Source: Frondihabitans australicus (GTDB lineage Bacteria > Actinomycetota > Actinomycetes > Actinomycetales > Microbacteriaceae). From it: DNA of 64,000 bases. Below, piece by piece: positions 51,469 through 60,426 of this stretch. The notes beneath the pieces were generated by a model that did no database searches, was not told where the DNA came from, and worked only from the letters and a program-made list of their open reading frames with translations. Position 1 is the first letter of the stretch. Every line of letters begins with the position of its first letter. The stretch lies in assembly GCF_003634555.1 (NCBI RefSeq), contig NZ_RBKS01000001.1, forward strand, positions 2,418,001-2,482,000, written 5' to 3'. The position numbers and the translations under genes are program-made.

Positions 51469-51729
51469 TCAGTCGCGGTGGACGTTGCGCCGGCGCACCG
51501 CTCGAGCGGCGTACGCGATGGCGATGAGGATCACCGCGGCGATCGCGAATCCGGCGACGCGGTTGCTGCCCGGGCCGGAAGTCGCCCCCGGGGACGGCGC
51601 CGGGCTGGGGGTGACGGCGCTCGTCGCCGCGTGCGCGGAGACCGGGTCGACCAGCACGAGCACGGCCACGACCGCCAGCACCGCGAGCGAGAGGGCGAGC
51701 AGGGCGCAGGATCGGCGAACAGCAGTCAC
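51469..51729 (-). CDS. small secreted or membrane-anchored protein
   Basis: Eighty-six residues: a hydrophobic N-terminal segment ending near SAHAATS (probable signal cleavage), a short Pro/Ser linker (SPAPSPG), then a second hydrophobic segment and a basic end [10 protein letters not shown]. This is like a miniature surface-anchored protein without an LPxTG motif. A -10-like TAGAGT (51741-51736) lies just before the GTG, implying a leaderless mRNA, and a perfect 20-bp palindrome sits over the -35. Family unknown. Confidence 0.6.
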   Translation of the reverse strand: MTAVRRSCALLALSLAVLAVVAVLVLVDPVSAHAATSAVTPSPAPSPGATSGPGSNRVAGFAIAAVILIAIAYAARAVRRRNVHRD

Positions 51730-51753
51730 GCGACGACTCTACGGGGCTCCAGC

Positions 51754-51773
51754 ATGTCTCGATATCGAGACAT
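51754..51773. promoter_or_regulatory. perfect 20-bp palindrome ATGTCTCGATATCGAGACAT
   Basis: The two 10-bp halves are exact reverse complements. It overlaps the -35 position of the small secreted protein gene and lies about 130 bp upstream of efeU. Its regulator is not identified. Confidence 0.75.
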
Positions 51774-51817
51774 TTTCCCGTCAGGCCGCTGAAACGGGTT
51801 GCGGAACGGCCACGAAG

Positions 51818-51836
51818 TTAGGATAGCCTTCGCTAC
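51818..51836 (+). promoter_or_regulatory. DtxR/IdeR-like iron box
   Basis: TTAGGATAGCCTTCGCTAC resembles the actinobacterial iron box TTAGGTTAGSCTAACCTAA, strongly in the left half and centre and less in the right half. It lies 64 bp before efeU, as expected for iron-repressed efeUOB. Match is partial. Confidence 0.6.
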
Positions 51837-51899
51837 GTTGCTTCGCCCCGCGAGGCACGATCCCCACCCCGCACACCCCGACGAACAGGCGCACGCTCC

Positions 51900-53555
51900 A
51901 TGATCGCAACCCTCGTGATCGGGCTCCGAGAGGGCCTCGAGGCGACGCTGATCGTCGGCATCATCGCGGCCTTCCTCAAGCGCAACCGGATCCCGATGTG
52001 GCCGATGTGGCTCGGCGTCGGCACCGCCGTCGCGCTCAGCATCGCCGTCGGCGTCGTGCTCGACCTCGTCGAGCAGGCGCTGCCGCAGGCGCAGCAGGAG
52101 GGGATGGAGGCGATCATCGGCTCCGTCGCCGTCGTCTTCGTCACCACGATGATCGTGTGGATGCGGAAGCACGCGAAGAACATGCGCGCCGAGCTCGAGG
52201 CCGAGGCCACCGCCGCCGCCTCGCGCGGCACCGCGTGGGCCCTCGCCGGCATGGCGTTCCTGGCCGTGCTGAAGGAGGGCTTCGAGACGAGCGTCTTCCT
52301 GCTCGCCACCTTCCAGGCCTCGTCGAACACCGGTCTCGCGGCCCTCGGCGCCCTCATCGGCGTGCTGGGCGCGGTCGTGATCGGCTTCCTCCTCTACACC
52401 GGCGGCGTGCGGCTCAATCTCGCGAAGTTCTTCACCGGCACCGGCGTCTTCCTCGTCTTCGTCGCCGCGGGCCTCGTCATGACGGCGCTCCGCACCGCGC
52501 ACGAGGCCGGCTGGATCCTCATCGGCCAGCAGCGCACCGTCGACCTCTCCTGGCTCGCGCCGAACGGCTCGGTGCGTGGCGCCCTCATCACTGGCATCCT
52601 GGGCATCCAGCCCGACCCACGCGTAGTCGAGGTGCTCGGCTGGTTCTGCTACCTCGTGCCCGTGCTGGCGCTCGCGCTCTGGCCGCGCGCCTGGCGCCCG
52701 TCTCCCACTGCGCTCCCTCGGGTGCGTGCCGGGCTCGCCGCGGGGTTCGCCGTGGCGGCGATCGTCCTCGCGCTGGCCGTCCACGCGCCGGACGGGGCCG
52801 CCCCGCAGACGGTGTCTCTGGGCACAGGATCAGGCAGCGGCACGGCGACCGTCTCCACGGCCGGCACCGGCGCGACCGTCCGCACCACCGGCTCCGGCGC
52901 CTCCACCGTCGCGTTCGGCTCGTCGGCTCGCCGCACGGCGACGCACGACGGCGTCAGCGCCGACCGCTGGCGCACCACGTCGAAGGTCTCGACCGCGAGC
53001 CGCCCGGCGACGGTGACCGTCGACCAGCTCGTCACGCTCTTCGGCCGGATCCCGGTCGGCATCTCGCCCGACAACCAGCCCGGCCCCTACACGGCGAACT
53101 GGTCGGCCGAGCGGACCACGACGCTGTGGACGGTCGGCTCGGGGATCCTCGACGCGAAGCAGGAGCAGACGACCGTCGTCACGCTCTCCGGCGGCGGTCT
53201 CGGCACCTCCCGCACCTACACGCTCGACGAGACCCGCTGGTCGGTGCCCTCCCGCACGGCCCAGGCGACCGCCGCCGCGGTGCAGTCGCACGCCACGAGC
53301 GTCTCGGAGCTGCGGCTCTGGAACACCTGGCTGCCGATCGCGCTGGCGATCGCCGCCCTGTGGCAGGTGTTCGCGATCCTGCGCTCGCGTCGTCAGGCCG
53401 CCGCTGCTGCCGGCGCTTCCACCGCCGACGCAGTGCCCGCCGACGCCCCGGCGGACAGCGACGCCCCTCAGACCCCCTCCCCCACCACCGCTGCCGACGA
53501 CGCGTCGTCGTCGCAGAGCAATCCCCCTAGGAGTTCCCCGTATGTCGTCCGGTAA
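51900..53555 (+). CDS. efeU: ferrous/ferric iron permease EfeU with long C-terminal extension
   Basis: A 551-residue FTR1-family protein. The iron-binding motifs are REGLE (10-14) and KEGFE (125-129, Lys in place of Arg), within seven helices that end near residue 280. Typical EfeU stops there; this one continues for about 270 residues with another helix, a Thr/Ser-rich exported-looking domain and a final helix (LPIALAIAALWQVFAIL) before an Ala-rich tail. It imports iron at the membrane with EfeO and EfeB. Overlaps efeO by 14 bp. Confidence 0.92.
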   Translation: MIATLVIGLREGLEATLIVGIIAAFLKRNRIPMWPMWLGVGTAVALSIAVGVVLDLVEQALPQAQQEGMEAIIGSVAVVFVTTMIVWMRKHAKNMRAELEAEATAAASRGTAWALAGMAFLAVLKEGFETSVFLLATFQASSNTGLAALGALIGVLGAVVIGFLLYTGGVRLNLAKFFTGTGVFLVFVAAGLVMTALRTAHEAGWILIGQQRTVDLSWLAPNGSVRGALITGILGIQPDPRVVEVLGWFCYLVPVLALALWPRAWRPSPTALPRVRAGLAAGFAVAAIVLALAVHAPDGAAPQTVSLGTGSGSGTATVSTAGTGATVRTTGSGASTVAFGSSARRTATHDGVSADRWRTTSKVSTASRPATVTVDQLVTLFGRIPVGISPDNQPGPYTANWSAERTTTLWTVGSGILDAKQEQTTVVTLSGGGLGTSRTYTLDETRWSVPSRTAQATAAAVQSHATSVSELRLWNTWLPIALAIAALWQVFAILRSRRQAAAAAGASTADAVPADAPADSDAPQTPSPTTAADDASSSQSNPPRSSPYVVR

Positions 53556-54774
53556 CCCGCAGAAGTCCCGGCTGAGGTCGGTCCTCGCCCTCACCGCCGT
53601 CGCCGTCTCGGCCGCCCTCGTGCTCGCCGGCTGCTCGACCTCGTCGTCGTCCGGCTCCGGCGACTCGTCGTCGTCGAAGGTCAACAAGATCAGCGTCACG
53701 CTGACCGGCGGCGGCTCGGACAAGTGCGCGGTGTCGTCGACGTCGGTGCCCGCGGGCCCGGTGACCTTCACGGTCGAGAACAAGTCGTCGACCGGCATCA
53801 CCGAGGTCGAGCTGCTGCAGGAGCAGAAGATCCTCGGCGAGAAGGAGAACCTCGCCCCCGGCCTCGCCAAGTCGTCGTTCACCGTGACGCTCGGCGGCGG
53901 CAAATACCAGGTCTACTGCCCCGGCGCGACGAAAGAGCTCACCGACTTCACCGTGACCGGCAAGGCCGCCGCGGCATCGAACAGCTCGGCCGCGACCCTC
54001 CTGCGCCAGGGCGCGAAGCAGTACGCGACCTACGTCGACGACCAGGTCACCACCATGGTCGCGACGACCAAGGCGCTGCAGACCGCCGTCGACTCGGGCA
54101 ACCTCACCGACGCACAGACCGCCTACGCGAAGGCCCGCCCCTACTACGAACGCGTCGAGAGCGACGTCGACGGCTTCGTGAAGCCCGGCTTCAAGGCGAC
54201 CGACAACGCCGGAAACCTCGACTACCTCATCGACATGCGCGCGTCGAATCTCGACCCGAAGGTCGGCTGGCACGGCTACCACGCGGTCGAGCGCGACCTG
54301 TTCCAGTCGAAGGCCATCACCGCGTCGACCAAGACCCTCGCCGCCGAGCTCACCAGCAACGTCGAGGAGCTCTCGAAGCTCGTCCCGTCGCTGTCATACA
54401 AGCCCGAAGACCTCGCGAACGGCGCCGCGGGCCTGCTCGAAGAGGTCCAGACCGAGAAGGTCACCGGCGAAGAAGAGGCGTTCAGCCACATCGACCTCGT
54501 CGACCTCGCAGCCAACGTCGAGGGCGCCGAAGAGGCCTTCGCTTACATGCGCCCGGGCCTTCAGAAGCTCGACCCGTCGATCACCAAGGCGATCGCCGCG
54601 CAGTTCACGAAGACCGACGCGCTGCTCGACACCTACCGCTCGTCGACCGGCCTCGGCGGCTTCATCACGTACGACGCCGCGACGAAGGCGAAGGACGCCA
54701 ACACGATCTCGCAGCAGGTCCAGGCACTGCAGGACCCTCTGTCGCAGCTGGCCGCCAAGGTCGCCACGGCGTGA
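53542..54774 (+). CDS. efeO: EfeO iron-binding lipoprotein
   Basis: A 410-residue exported lipoprotein with lipobox LAGC (Cys near 31), a Ser-rich linker, an N-terminal cupredoxin-like domain (KCAVSSTSVPAGPVTFTVEN ... YQVYCPG) and a C-terminal M75 imelysin-type domain with GWHGYHAVERDLF, whose HxxE is the metal site. It captures iron and passes it to EfeU. Start ATG 53542 with AGGAG upstream, inside the end of efeU. GTGA overlap with efeB. Confidence 0.94.
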   Translation: MSSGNPQKSRLRSVLALTAVAVSAALVLAGCSTSSSSGSGDSSSSKVNKISVTLTGGGSDKCAVSSTSVPAGPVTFTVENKSSTGITEVELLQEQKILGEKENLAPGLAKSSFTVTLGGGKYQVYCPGATKELTDFTVTGKAAAASNSSAATLLRQGAKQYATYVDDQVTTMVATTKALQTAVDSGNLTDAQTAYAKARPYYERVESDVDGFVKPGFKATDNAGNLDYLIDMRASNLDPKVGWHGYHAVERDLFQSKAITASTKTLAAELTSNVEELSKLVPSLSYKPEDLANGAAGLLEEVQTEKVTGEEEAFSHIDLVDLAANVEGAEEAFAYMRPGLQKLDPSITKAIAAQFTKTDALLDTYRSSTGLGGFITYDAATKAKDANTISQQVQALQDPLSQLAAKVATA

Positions 54775-56024
54775 CCGACGGCGTTTCGCGCCGCGCCCTG
54801 CTCGGCGGCGGGCTCGCGGCAGCAGGAGCCGGCGTGGGCGCGCTGGCAGGGGCCGGCGGCACCCTCGCGGCGCAGGCGGCGGCAGCACCCCCGCCCGACG
54901 AGAGCATCGACCTCTCGCAGAGCCACCCGTTCTACGCCACAGCGGCCCGGCAGACGCAGGGCGGCATCGAGACGCCCCCGCAGCGGTACTGCGTGTTCAT
55001 GACGTTCGACATGGCGTCGACGCTGACCACCGACCTGCAGGTGCTGCTCGCCCGCTGGTCCGCGGCCATCGCGCAGCTGCAGGCCGGCAAGACCATCGGC
55101 ACCGTCGAGCCGTCGCACGGCGCGGGCGTCGGAGCCGACACGGGCGAGGCCCTCGACCTCGGGCCCGCGTCACTCACCGTGACGGTGGGGCTCGGCCCGG
55201 GCATCTTCGACGAGCGGTTCGGCCTGGCGAAGCACAAGCCCGCGCATCTCGCGGCGATCCCGGCGCTGCCGAGCGACAACCTCGACGCGTCGCTCACCGG
55301 CGGCGACCTGTCGCTGCAGGCGTGCGCCGACGACCCGCAGGTGGCGTACCACGCGATCCGCGACCTCGCGCGGATGGCCCGCGGCACCGCGACCGTGAAG
55401 TGGACCGTGCTCGGATTCGGTCGCGCCTCGGCCGGTGCGAACCAGTCGACGCCGCGCAACCTCATGGGATTCAAGGACGGCACGCGCAACATCAAGGAGC
55501 CCGCCGACTTCTCGAAGTTCGTCTACCTGAAGGACGACGCCGGCTGGATGGCCGGCGGCACCTACCAGGTGGTCCGCAAGATCGAGATCAACATCGAGAT
55601 CTGGGACGCCGACGTCATCAGCGACCAGCAGCGCGTCTTCGGCCGCGACAAGGTCGCGGGCGCGCCGCTGTCGGGCGGCACCGAGTTCACCACGCCGAAC
55701 TTCCACAAGGCCGGCGACTTCAACGGCCGGGCGATCGACCCCACGGCGCACATCGCGCTCGCCGCGCACGAGAACAACGACGGCGTGAAGATCCTGCGCC
55801 GCTCGTACAACTACACCGACGGGCTGAACCAGTACGGGCAGCTCGACGCGGGGCTGTTCTTCGCCGCCTACATGAACGACCCCGAGCACTTCACCCGGAT
55901 TCAGACGCGTCTCGGCGCCTCGGATCGGCTGAACGAGTACATCTCGCACATCGGCTCGGGCGTCTTCGCCGTGCCGCCGGCGCCGCGGTCGGGGTCGTAC
56001 GTGGGCGAGGCGCTCTTCGGCTGA
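54771..56024 (+). CDS. efeB: EfeB Dyp-type heme peroxidase, Tat-exported
   Basis: A 417-residue enzyme with a twin-arginine signal (SRRALLGGGL near residues 6-15) and cleavage near AQAAAA. The Dyp signature GFKDGTRN (the GxxDG motif with the catalytic Asp) is near 240, and the heme-ligand His is expected in the AAHENNDGVKILRRSY stretch. It oxidises substrates, or extracts iron from heme in one model, outside the membrane. The GTG at 54771 overlaps efeO's TGA. Confidence 0.93.
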   Translation: MTDGVSRRALLGGGLAAAGAGVGALAGAGGTLAAQAAAAPPPDESIDLSQSHPFYATAARQTQGGIETPPQRYCVFMTFDMASTLTTDLQVLLARWSAAIAQLQAGKTIGTVEPSHGAGVGADTGEALDLGPASLTVTVGLGPGIFDERFGLAKHKPAHLAAIPALPSDNLDASLTGGDLSLQACADDPQVAYHAIRDLARMARGTATVKWTVLGFGRASAGANQSTPRNLMGFKDGTRNIKEPADFSKFVYLKDDAGWMAGGTYQVVRKIEINIEIWDADVISDQQRVFGRDKVAGAPLSGGTEFTTPNFHKAGDFNGRAIDPTAHIALAAHENNDGVKILRRSYNYTDGLNQYGQLDAGLFFAAYMNDPEHFTRIQTRLGASDRLNEYISHIGSGVFAVPPAPRSGSYVGEALFG

Positions 56025-56037
56025 CCTGTTGTTTGCC

Positions 56038-56361
56038 TCAGTCCTCAGATTTGACGACCCGAAAGTCACCGTCCACAAGCCTTACGGTCATGCCGCCAGA
56101 TCCCGGAGCAGTTCCGGTGGTCTCCAGAATGTCGAGCCATACGGCCCAGTAAAGGTCGCCCGCGTCGAAGCGTCGACCCGGTGAGCCCTGGACCTCCGCA
56201 AGGAGTTCTCGAAACGGACGGTCCAGGTCTTCCGAACCGATTTCGACGACGAAATCGCGCGCACCACGCCCGGTGACGACGAGGTCGTCCGCGTCATTTC
56301 TGGCCACGCCCGGCTCATTGGACTCGACCCACGCAACGAAGCCCTCCCTCGTGATTGGCAT
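56038..56361 (-). CDS. small acidic protein of unknown function
   Basis: A 107-residue acidic soluble protein (MPITREGFVAWVESNEPG start; VEIGSEDLDRPFRELLAEVQ; DGDFRVVKSED end). No recognised family; the size and acidity are like immunity proteins of contact toxins, but that is only a resemblance. Codon use is clearly less GC-biased than neighbouring genes. It is 3 bp after the small membrane protein on the same strand, so the pair is probably one transcript, perhaps acquired. Confidence 0.65.
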   Translation of the reverse strand: MPITREGFVAWVESNEPGVARNDADDLVVTGRGARDFVVEIGSEDLDRPFRELLAEVQGSPGRRFDAGDLYWAVWLDILETTGTAPGSGGMTVRLVDGDFRVVKSED

Positions 56362-56364
56362 GTG

Positions 56365-56568
56365 TCAGCGGACATCTGGTCGCGTGCACGTCAGGTGAAT
56401 CGCAATTCCGACGATCACCTCAGCGACCCCGATCACGGCGGTTCCCACCTTGAAATCGAAGAGAAGCAGTGCGATTCCAGCCGACACCAGCGCAAACGAA
56501 ATCAGCGTCCACCGCGGTCCGACTCGTCCGTCAAAATACCTGACGGAGTGTCCCAAGAAGCTTTTCAC
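56365..56568 (-). CDS. small two-helix membrane protein
   Basis: Sixty-seven residues with two hydrophobic segments (LISFALVSAGIALLLFD and TAVIGVAEVIVGIAIHL) and a basic start. GTG at 56568. Together with the adjacent acidic gene it forms an AT-richer two-gene unit. No family assigned. Confidence 0.55.
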   Translation of the reverse strand: MKSFLGHSVRYFDGRVGPRWTLISFALVSAGIALLLFDFKVGTAVIGVAEVIVGIAIHLTCTRPDVR

Positions 56569-56727
56569 GTCAGCAATGCCTATCGCGCTTCGGGACGGCT
56601 CGTGTCAGCCGCTTTCGGCGACGCATGTGACGTAGCCTCTCCGAACCCGCCAGCGAATGCAAGACCGATGTGGCGGTGCCGCCCCGGCGCCGCGCCAAGG
56701 GCAGCGGGGCAGGGCTAGTCTGACCGC

Positions 56728-59667
56728 GTGCGATCACGCGTCCGGGTGATCGCCGCTGCGGCGGCGGTCCTCTTCGCCACGGGGGCGCTTACGCTCCAGG
56801 GCGGCCTCGGAGTGCCCGCGCCCGCCTCGGCCGCACCCGCGGCACCGACCGCGGCCCCAGACCTCCCCGAGTGCCCCACGCCCCAGCAGCTCGCGCAGCG
56901 CGAGACCCCGATCGGCACCGACGCCAACGTCTCGGTCTTCGTCGGCGGCGACTACTCGGTCGGGGCGAATGCGGCCGAGAGCGAGGGCGTCCTCGCCGTC
57001 GGCGGCACGGCGACCTTCGACAAGACAAACGGCGGCACCTTCAACGTCGGAGTCGTCGGCTTCGGCTCCGGCGTCGTCCCGCCCGCCGGCAGCGACATGC
57101 TCCTCACGGGCGGAGACGCGACCCCGGGAGCCACGACCACCGTCGACGTCGGCCACGGCATCGGCGGCAACGTCGTCGCCGGCGGCACCGCCGCACCCCT
57201 CGACCGGTTCGAGACGAGCGGCGGCACGGTCACGAGCGACGCCGCCGACCCCCTCGGGCCGTTCGCGACGTTCGGCACGACGATCCGCACGAAGTCGACC
57301 CAGTACGCGGCGCTCCCCACGACCGGCACGACGTCCGAGCGCTTCAACACGCTCACCTTCACCGGTGACGGCTCCTCGGCCACGCAGGTCTTCCGGATCC
57401 CGGGCGACGAGCTCGGCACACAGAGCGAGCCGCGCGCCGTCGAGTTCGTCCGCATCCCGACCGACGCCCGGATCATCATCACCGTCACCGGTTCGACCGC
57501 TGCCGTCTACCCGGCCGGCTTCTTCACCGACGCCTCCACCGAGCAGATCTCATTCGGCGACCCCCGCTTCGTCGAGCTCGCCACGCACACGATGTGGAAC
57601 TTCGCCGACGCGGCCGACGTGACGATCGGCACCGGCGACCAGCTCCTGGGCTCGGTCATGGTGCCTTCGGCAACCGCGACGACCAGGATCACCGCGAGCA
57701 CCAACGGGCGACTGCTCATCGGCGGCGACCTCGTCTTCGACGGCCAGGGCAACGAGGCGCACTCGTTCCCGTTCCCCGACGACGACTTCGAGTGCAAGCC
57801 GACGATCGACCCGCCGGTGGCGACGGGCGGCCTCGCAGTGCGGAAGGTCGTGAGCGACGCGGATGGCGTCGCCGATCCTGCGCAGGAGTTCGTGGGCACC
57901 TGGTCGTGCACGGAGGCGCCCGGCACCGAGGAGCCCGGCGGCACCTGGCGAGTGACGGCGAGCGGGGCCGCGACGACCATCGCCGAGAACCTGCCGGTGG
58001 GGTCGGTGTGCCGGGTGGCGGAGGGCCCGCCCGACGGGCCCGTCGCCGACGACCCGTCGTACGGGTGGGCGCCGCCGACGATCACGCCGTCGACCGTGAC
58101 GATCGGCGACGGCACGGTGTCGGAGGTGACCGTGACGAACACGGTCACGCGCAGCACGGGCGGCTTCGACATCGTCAAGGCGCTCGACGATCCGACCGGC
58201 CGCGTCGACCCGGGTCGCACGTACTCGGGCGGGTGGTCGTGCGCGGTCGGCGACGCGACGGTGGCGTCGGGCACCTGGAGCCTCACCGCCGGTGGCGCGC
58301 CGCACACCGTCAGCGGAGTCCCGACCGGCGCCGTCTGCTCCGTGACCGAAGACGAACCCACCGCTCCCGTGCCCGGAGACCCGAGCGCCGTCTGGGAGCC
58401 ACCCGTCATCTCGCCCGACACGATCACGGTCGGCGACGGCACGACCCCGACGGTCACGGTGACCAATCGCGTCGAGGAGGTCACCGGCTCGTTCGCCGTG
58501 ACGAAGTCCGTGTCGCGGCCGAGCGACGGCGTGGTGCCCGGCACTCGCTTCACGTTCGACTGGCGCTGCACGGCGCCGGGCGGCGCGACGCTGTCGGGTT
58601 CGGTCGAGGTGGCGGCGGGAGGCGTCGAGACGGTCGCCGGGGTGGCTGTCGGCAGCTCCTGCACCCTGACGGAGACGGGCACGCCTCCGGTCGCGGACGA
58701 CTCGTACGAGTGGCTCGACCCGGTCTGGTCGGTCGACGGCGGCGCGGAGACCACGGGACGCGAGGCGACGTTCACGATCCCCGCGGCCGGATCACGGCTC
58801 GTGACCGTGGCCTGGCGCGACGAGATCGTGCGGCACGTCGGAACGCTCGACGTCCTGAAGTCACTCGACGACCCCGACCACGTCGTGGCACCCACGCAGA
58901 CGTACCACGTGATCTGGTCGTGCGTGCTGCCGGGCGGCGGAGACGAGAGCGGGGCCGACGACATCCTCGCCGACGGCATCGGGCACGACCTCGCCACCGA
59001 CCTGCCCTTCGGCACGCGGTGCAACGTGTCGGAAGACCTGCAGATCTCGGCGTCGCCCTCCTCCGACGGCGATCGGGCGTTCCGCTGGGCGGCACCGGTT
59101 CTCGGTGACAGCGAGGTGGTGATCGGCGAGGGCGGCTCGACGGTGTCGATCGTGCACATCGACAACACGGTCGCCGACGTGACCACCTCGGCGACCATCG
59201 CGAAGGTCGTCGACGCGCCGTCCGGTGGTGCGCCGAGTGGCGCCGTCTATCGGGGAAGCGTTCGGTGCATCGCACCCGACGGCTCCGTGCGCACCGCGAC
59301 CTGGGCGGTGTCGGCCGGTCGACCCGCCGCGCCGCTCATCGACGGACTCGTCGACGGCACCGCGTGCACCGTCACCGAGGCGACGCCTCCTGCGGCCGAC
59401 GGCTTCGAGTGGCAGCAGCCGGTCGTCAGCCCCGACTCGTTCGTCGCCCACGCCGGCTCGACCGTGTCCGTCACCGTGCGCAACACCCTCGTCGCCGACC
59501 CCGAGTCGCCCGGTGGCGGCACCGTCTCGCCGAGCGACACCGCCGGGTCGCAGGAGCTCGCGGCCACCGGCTCCACCCCGGCCCCGGCCGCTCTGATCGC
59601 CGCCCTCCTCCTCGCCGCGGGAGCGTCGCTCGTGGAGACGTCGCGGCGCCGGCGCCCTCGCCGCTAG
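56728..59667 (+). CDS. cell-wall-anchored surface protein with choice-of-anchor A domain and five DUF5979-type repeats
   Basis: A 979-residue exported protein. Signal peptide to about APASAAP (residue 38). A beta-rich domain at about 55-350 has the choice-of-anchor A look (VFVGGDYSVGANAAESEG, GRLLIGGDLVFDG). Five repeats of about 110 residues follow, starting GGLAVRKVV, GGFDIVKAL, GSFAVTKSV, GTLDVLKSL and TSATIAKVV, each with a WSC/WRC-type Trp-Cys and a second Cys that probably form a disulfide. The C-terminus carries LAATG (944-948), a hydrophobic helix and RRRRPRR, a class E sortase signal. An adhesin or pilin-like stalk is likely. Confidence 0.88.
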   Translation: MRSRVRVIAAAAAVLFATGALTLQGGLGVPAPASAAPAAPTAAPDLPECPTPQQLAQRETPIGTDANVSVFVGGDYSVGANAAESEGVLAVGGTATFDKTNGGTFNVGVVGFGSGVVPPAGSDMLLTGGDATPGATTTVDVGHGIGGNVVAGGTAAPLDRFETSGGTVTSDAADPLGPFATFGTTIRTKSTQYAALPTTGTTSERFNTLTFTGDGSSATQVFRIPGDELGTQSEPRAVEFVRIPTDARIIITVTGSTAAVYPAGFFTDASTEQISFGDPRFVELATHTMWNFADAADVTIGTGDQLLGSVMVPSATATTRITASTNGRLLIGGDLVFDGQGNEAHSFPFPDDDFECKPTIDPPVATGGLAVRKVVSDADGVADPAQEFVGTWSCTEAPGTEEPGGTWRVTASGAATTIAENLPVGSVCRVAEGPPDGPVADDPSYGWAPPTITPSTVTIGDGTVSEVTVTNTVTRSTGGFDIVKALDDPTGRVDPGRTYSGGWSCAVGDATVASGTWSLTAGGAPHTVSGVPTGAVCSVTEDEPTAPVPGDPSAVWEPPVISPDTITVGDGTTPTVTVTNRVEEVTGSFAVTKSVSRPSDGVVPGTRFTFDWRCTAPGGATLSGSVEVAAGGVETVAGVAVGSSCTLTETGTPPVADDSYEWLDPVWSVDGGAETTGREATFTIPAAGSRLVTVAWRDEIVRHVGTLDVLKSLDDPDHVVAPTQTYHVIWSCVLPGGGDESGADDILADGIGHDLATDLPFGTRCNVSEDLQISASPSSDGDRAFRWAAPVLGDSEVVIGEGGSTVSIVHIDNTVADVTTSATIAKVVDAPSGGAPSGAVYRGSVRCIAPDGSVRTATWAVSAGRPAAPLIDGLVDGTACTVTEATPPAADGFEWQQPVVSPDSFVAHAGSTVSVTVRNTLVADPESPGGGTVSPSDTAGSQELAATGSTPAPAALIAALLLAAGASLVETSRRRRPRR

Positions 59668-59681
59668 TGAGGCGGCTCGCC

Positions 59682-60329
59682 CTACTTCGTCGGCACCTGG
59701 ATCTGGCTGAACTCGGAGGCGCTGTGCGAGAAGCCCACGACCAGTCCGATGACGATCAGCGCGATCGAGATCCAGATCGGCCAGAGCCCGCGCTTAGGGG
59801 CGACCCCGTGGACGATCACCGAGCGGCCGATCGTGTAGACGATCCCGAGGAACGCCCAGCCCCACGCGAACGGGCGCACCACGCCCTGCCGCTGCAGCCA
59901 CTTCTGATCGCGGAAGGCCAGCACGATCGTCACCACGTAGAGGGCGAGGCTGACCCCGAGCATCGCGAAGTAGGTCGGCGTGTAGATCGAGAACGGATCG
60001 ATGGTGCGGATCCCGTTGACTCTCTCGTAGCTCAGGTGCGGCGTGTAGGTGAAGCTCAGCGGCCAGCTCAGCAGCGGCAGCAGCACGATCAGCCAGATGA
60101 AGACCGAGTACACGGGTCGATCGGGCGGAAGCTGAGGGCGCTGCCAGACGGCGCCGACCACGACGGGCGGAGTGTTCGACGGGGCGGGGCGGCCGGCCGC
60201 GGGGTCAGCGGACGTGCTCGAACTCCAGGCGTAGCCGTCCCACCACCGGTAGGGCGCCTGCCCCGACGGGTCCTGATACCACCCGGCCGGTGTCTGGCGC
60301 TGGCCGTCCGGCACACCACTGTCGCTCAC
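59682..60329 (-). CDS. DUF2510 domain membrane protein
   Basis: A 215-residue protein. The N-terminal DUF2510 motif is AGWYQDPSGQAPYRWWDGYAW (GWY-DP and WWDG), a small actinobacterial domain of unknown role. A Pro-rich linker and four hydrophobic segments follow (VFIWLIVLLPLLSWPLS to IWISIALIVIGLVVGF). GTG start at 60329. Convergent with the surface protein, 14 bp between stops. Confidence 0.82.
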   Translation of the reverse strand: MSDSGVPDGQRQTPAGWYQDPSGQAPYRWWDGYAWSSSTSADPAAGRPAPSNTPPVVVGAVWQRPQLPPDRPVYSVFIWLIVLLPLLSWPLSFTYTPHLSYERVNGIRTIDPFSIYTPTYFAMLGVSLALYVVTIVLAFRDQKWLQRQGVVRPFAWGWAFLGIVYTIGRSVIVHGVAPKRGLWPIWISIALIVIGLVVGFSHSASEFSQIQVPTK

Positions 60330-60426
60330 GTGCTCCCCCTCGTGCTCGCGCGAGGCGACCGCCGCGTCGCGCTGCCCCCACCCTACGCGGACGTCACAGC
60401 GTCGGCCTCGGCCGCCACGCTGCCCG

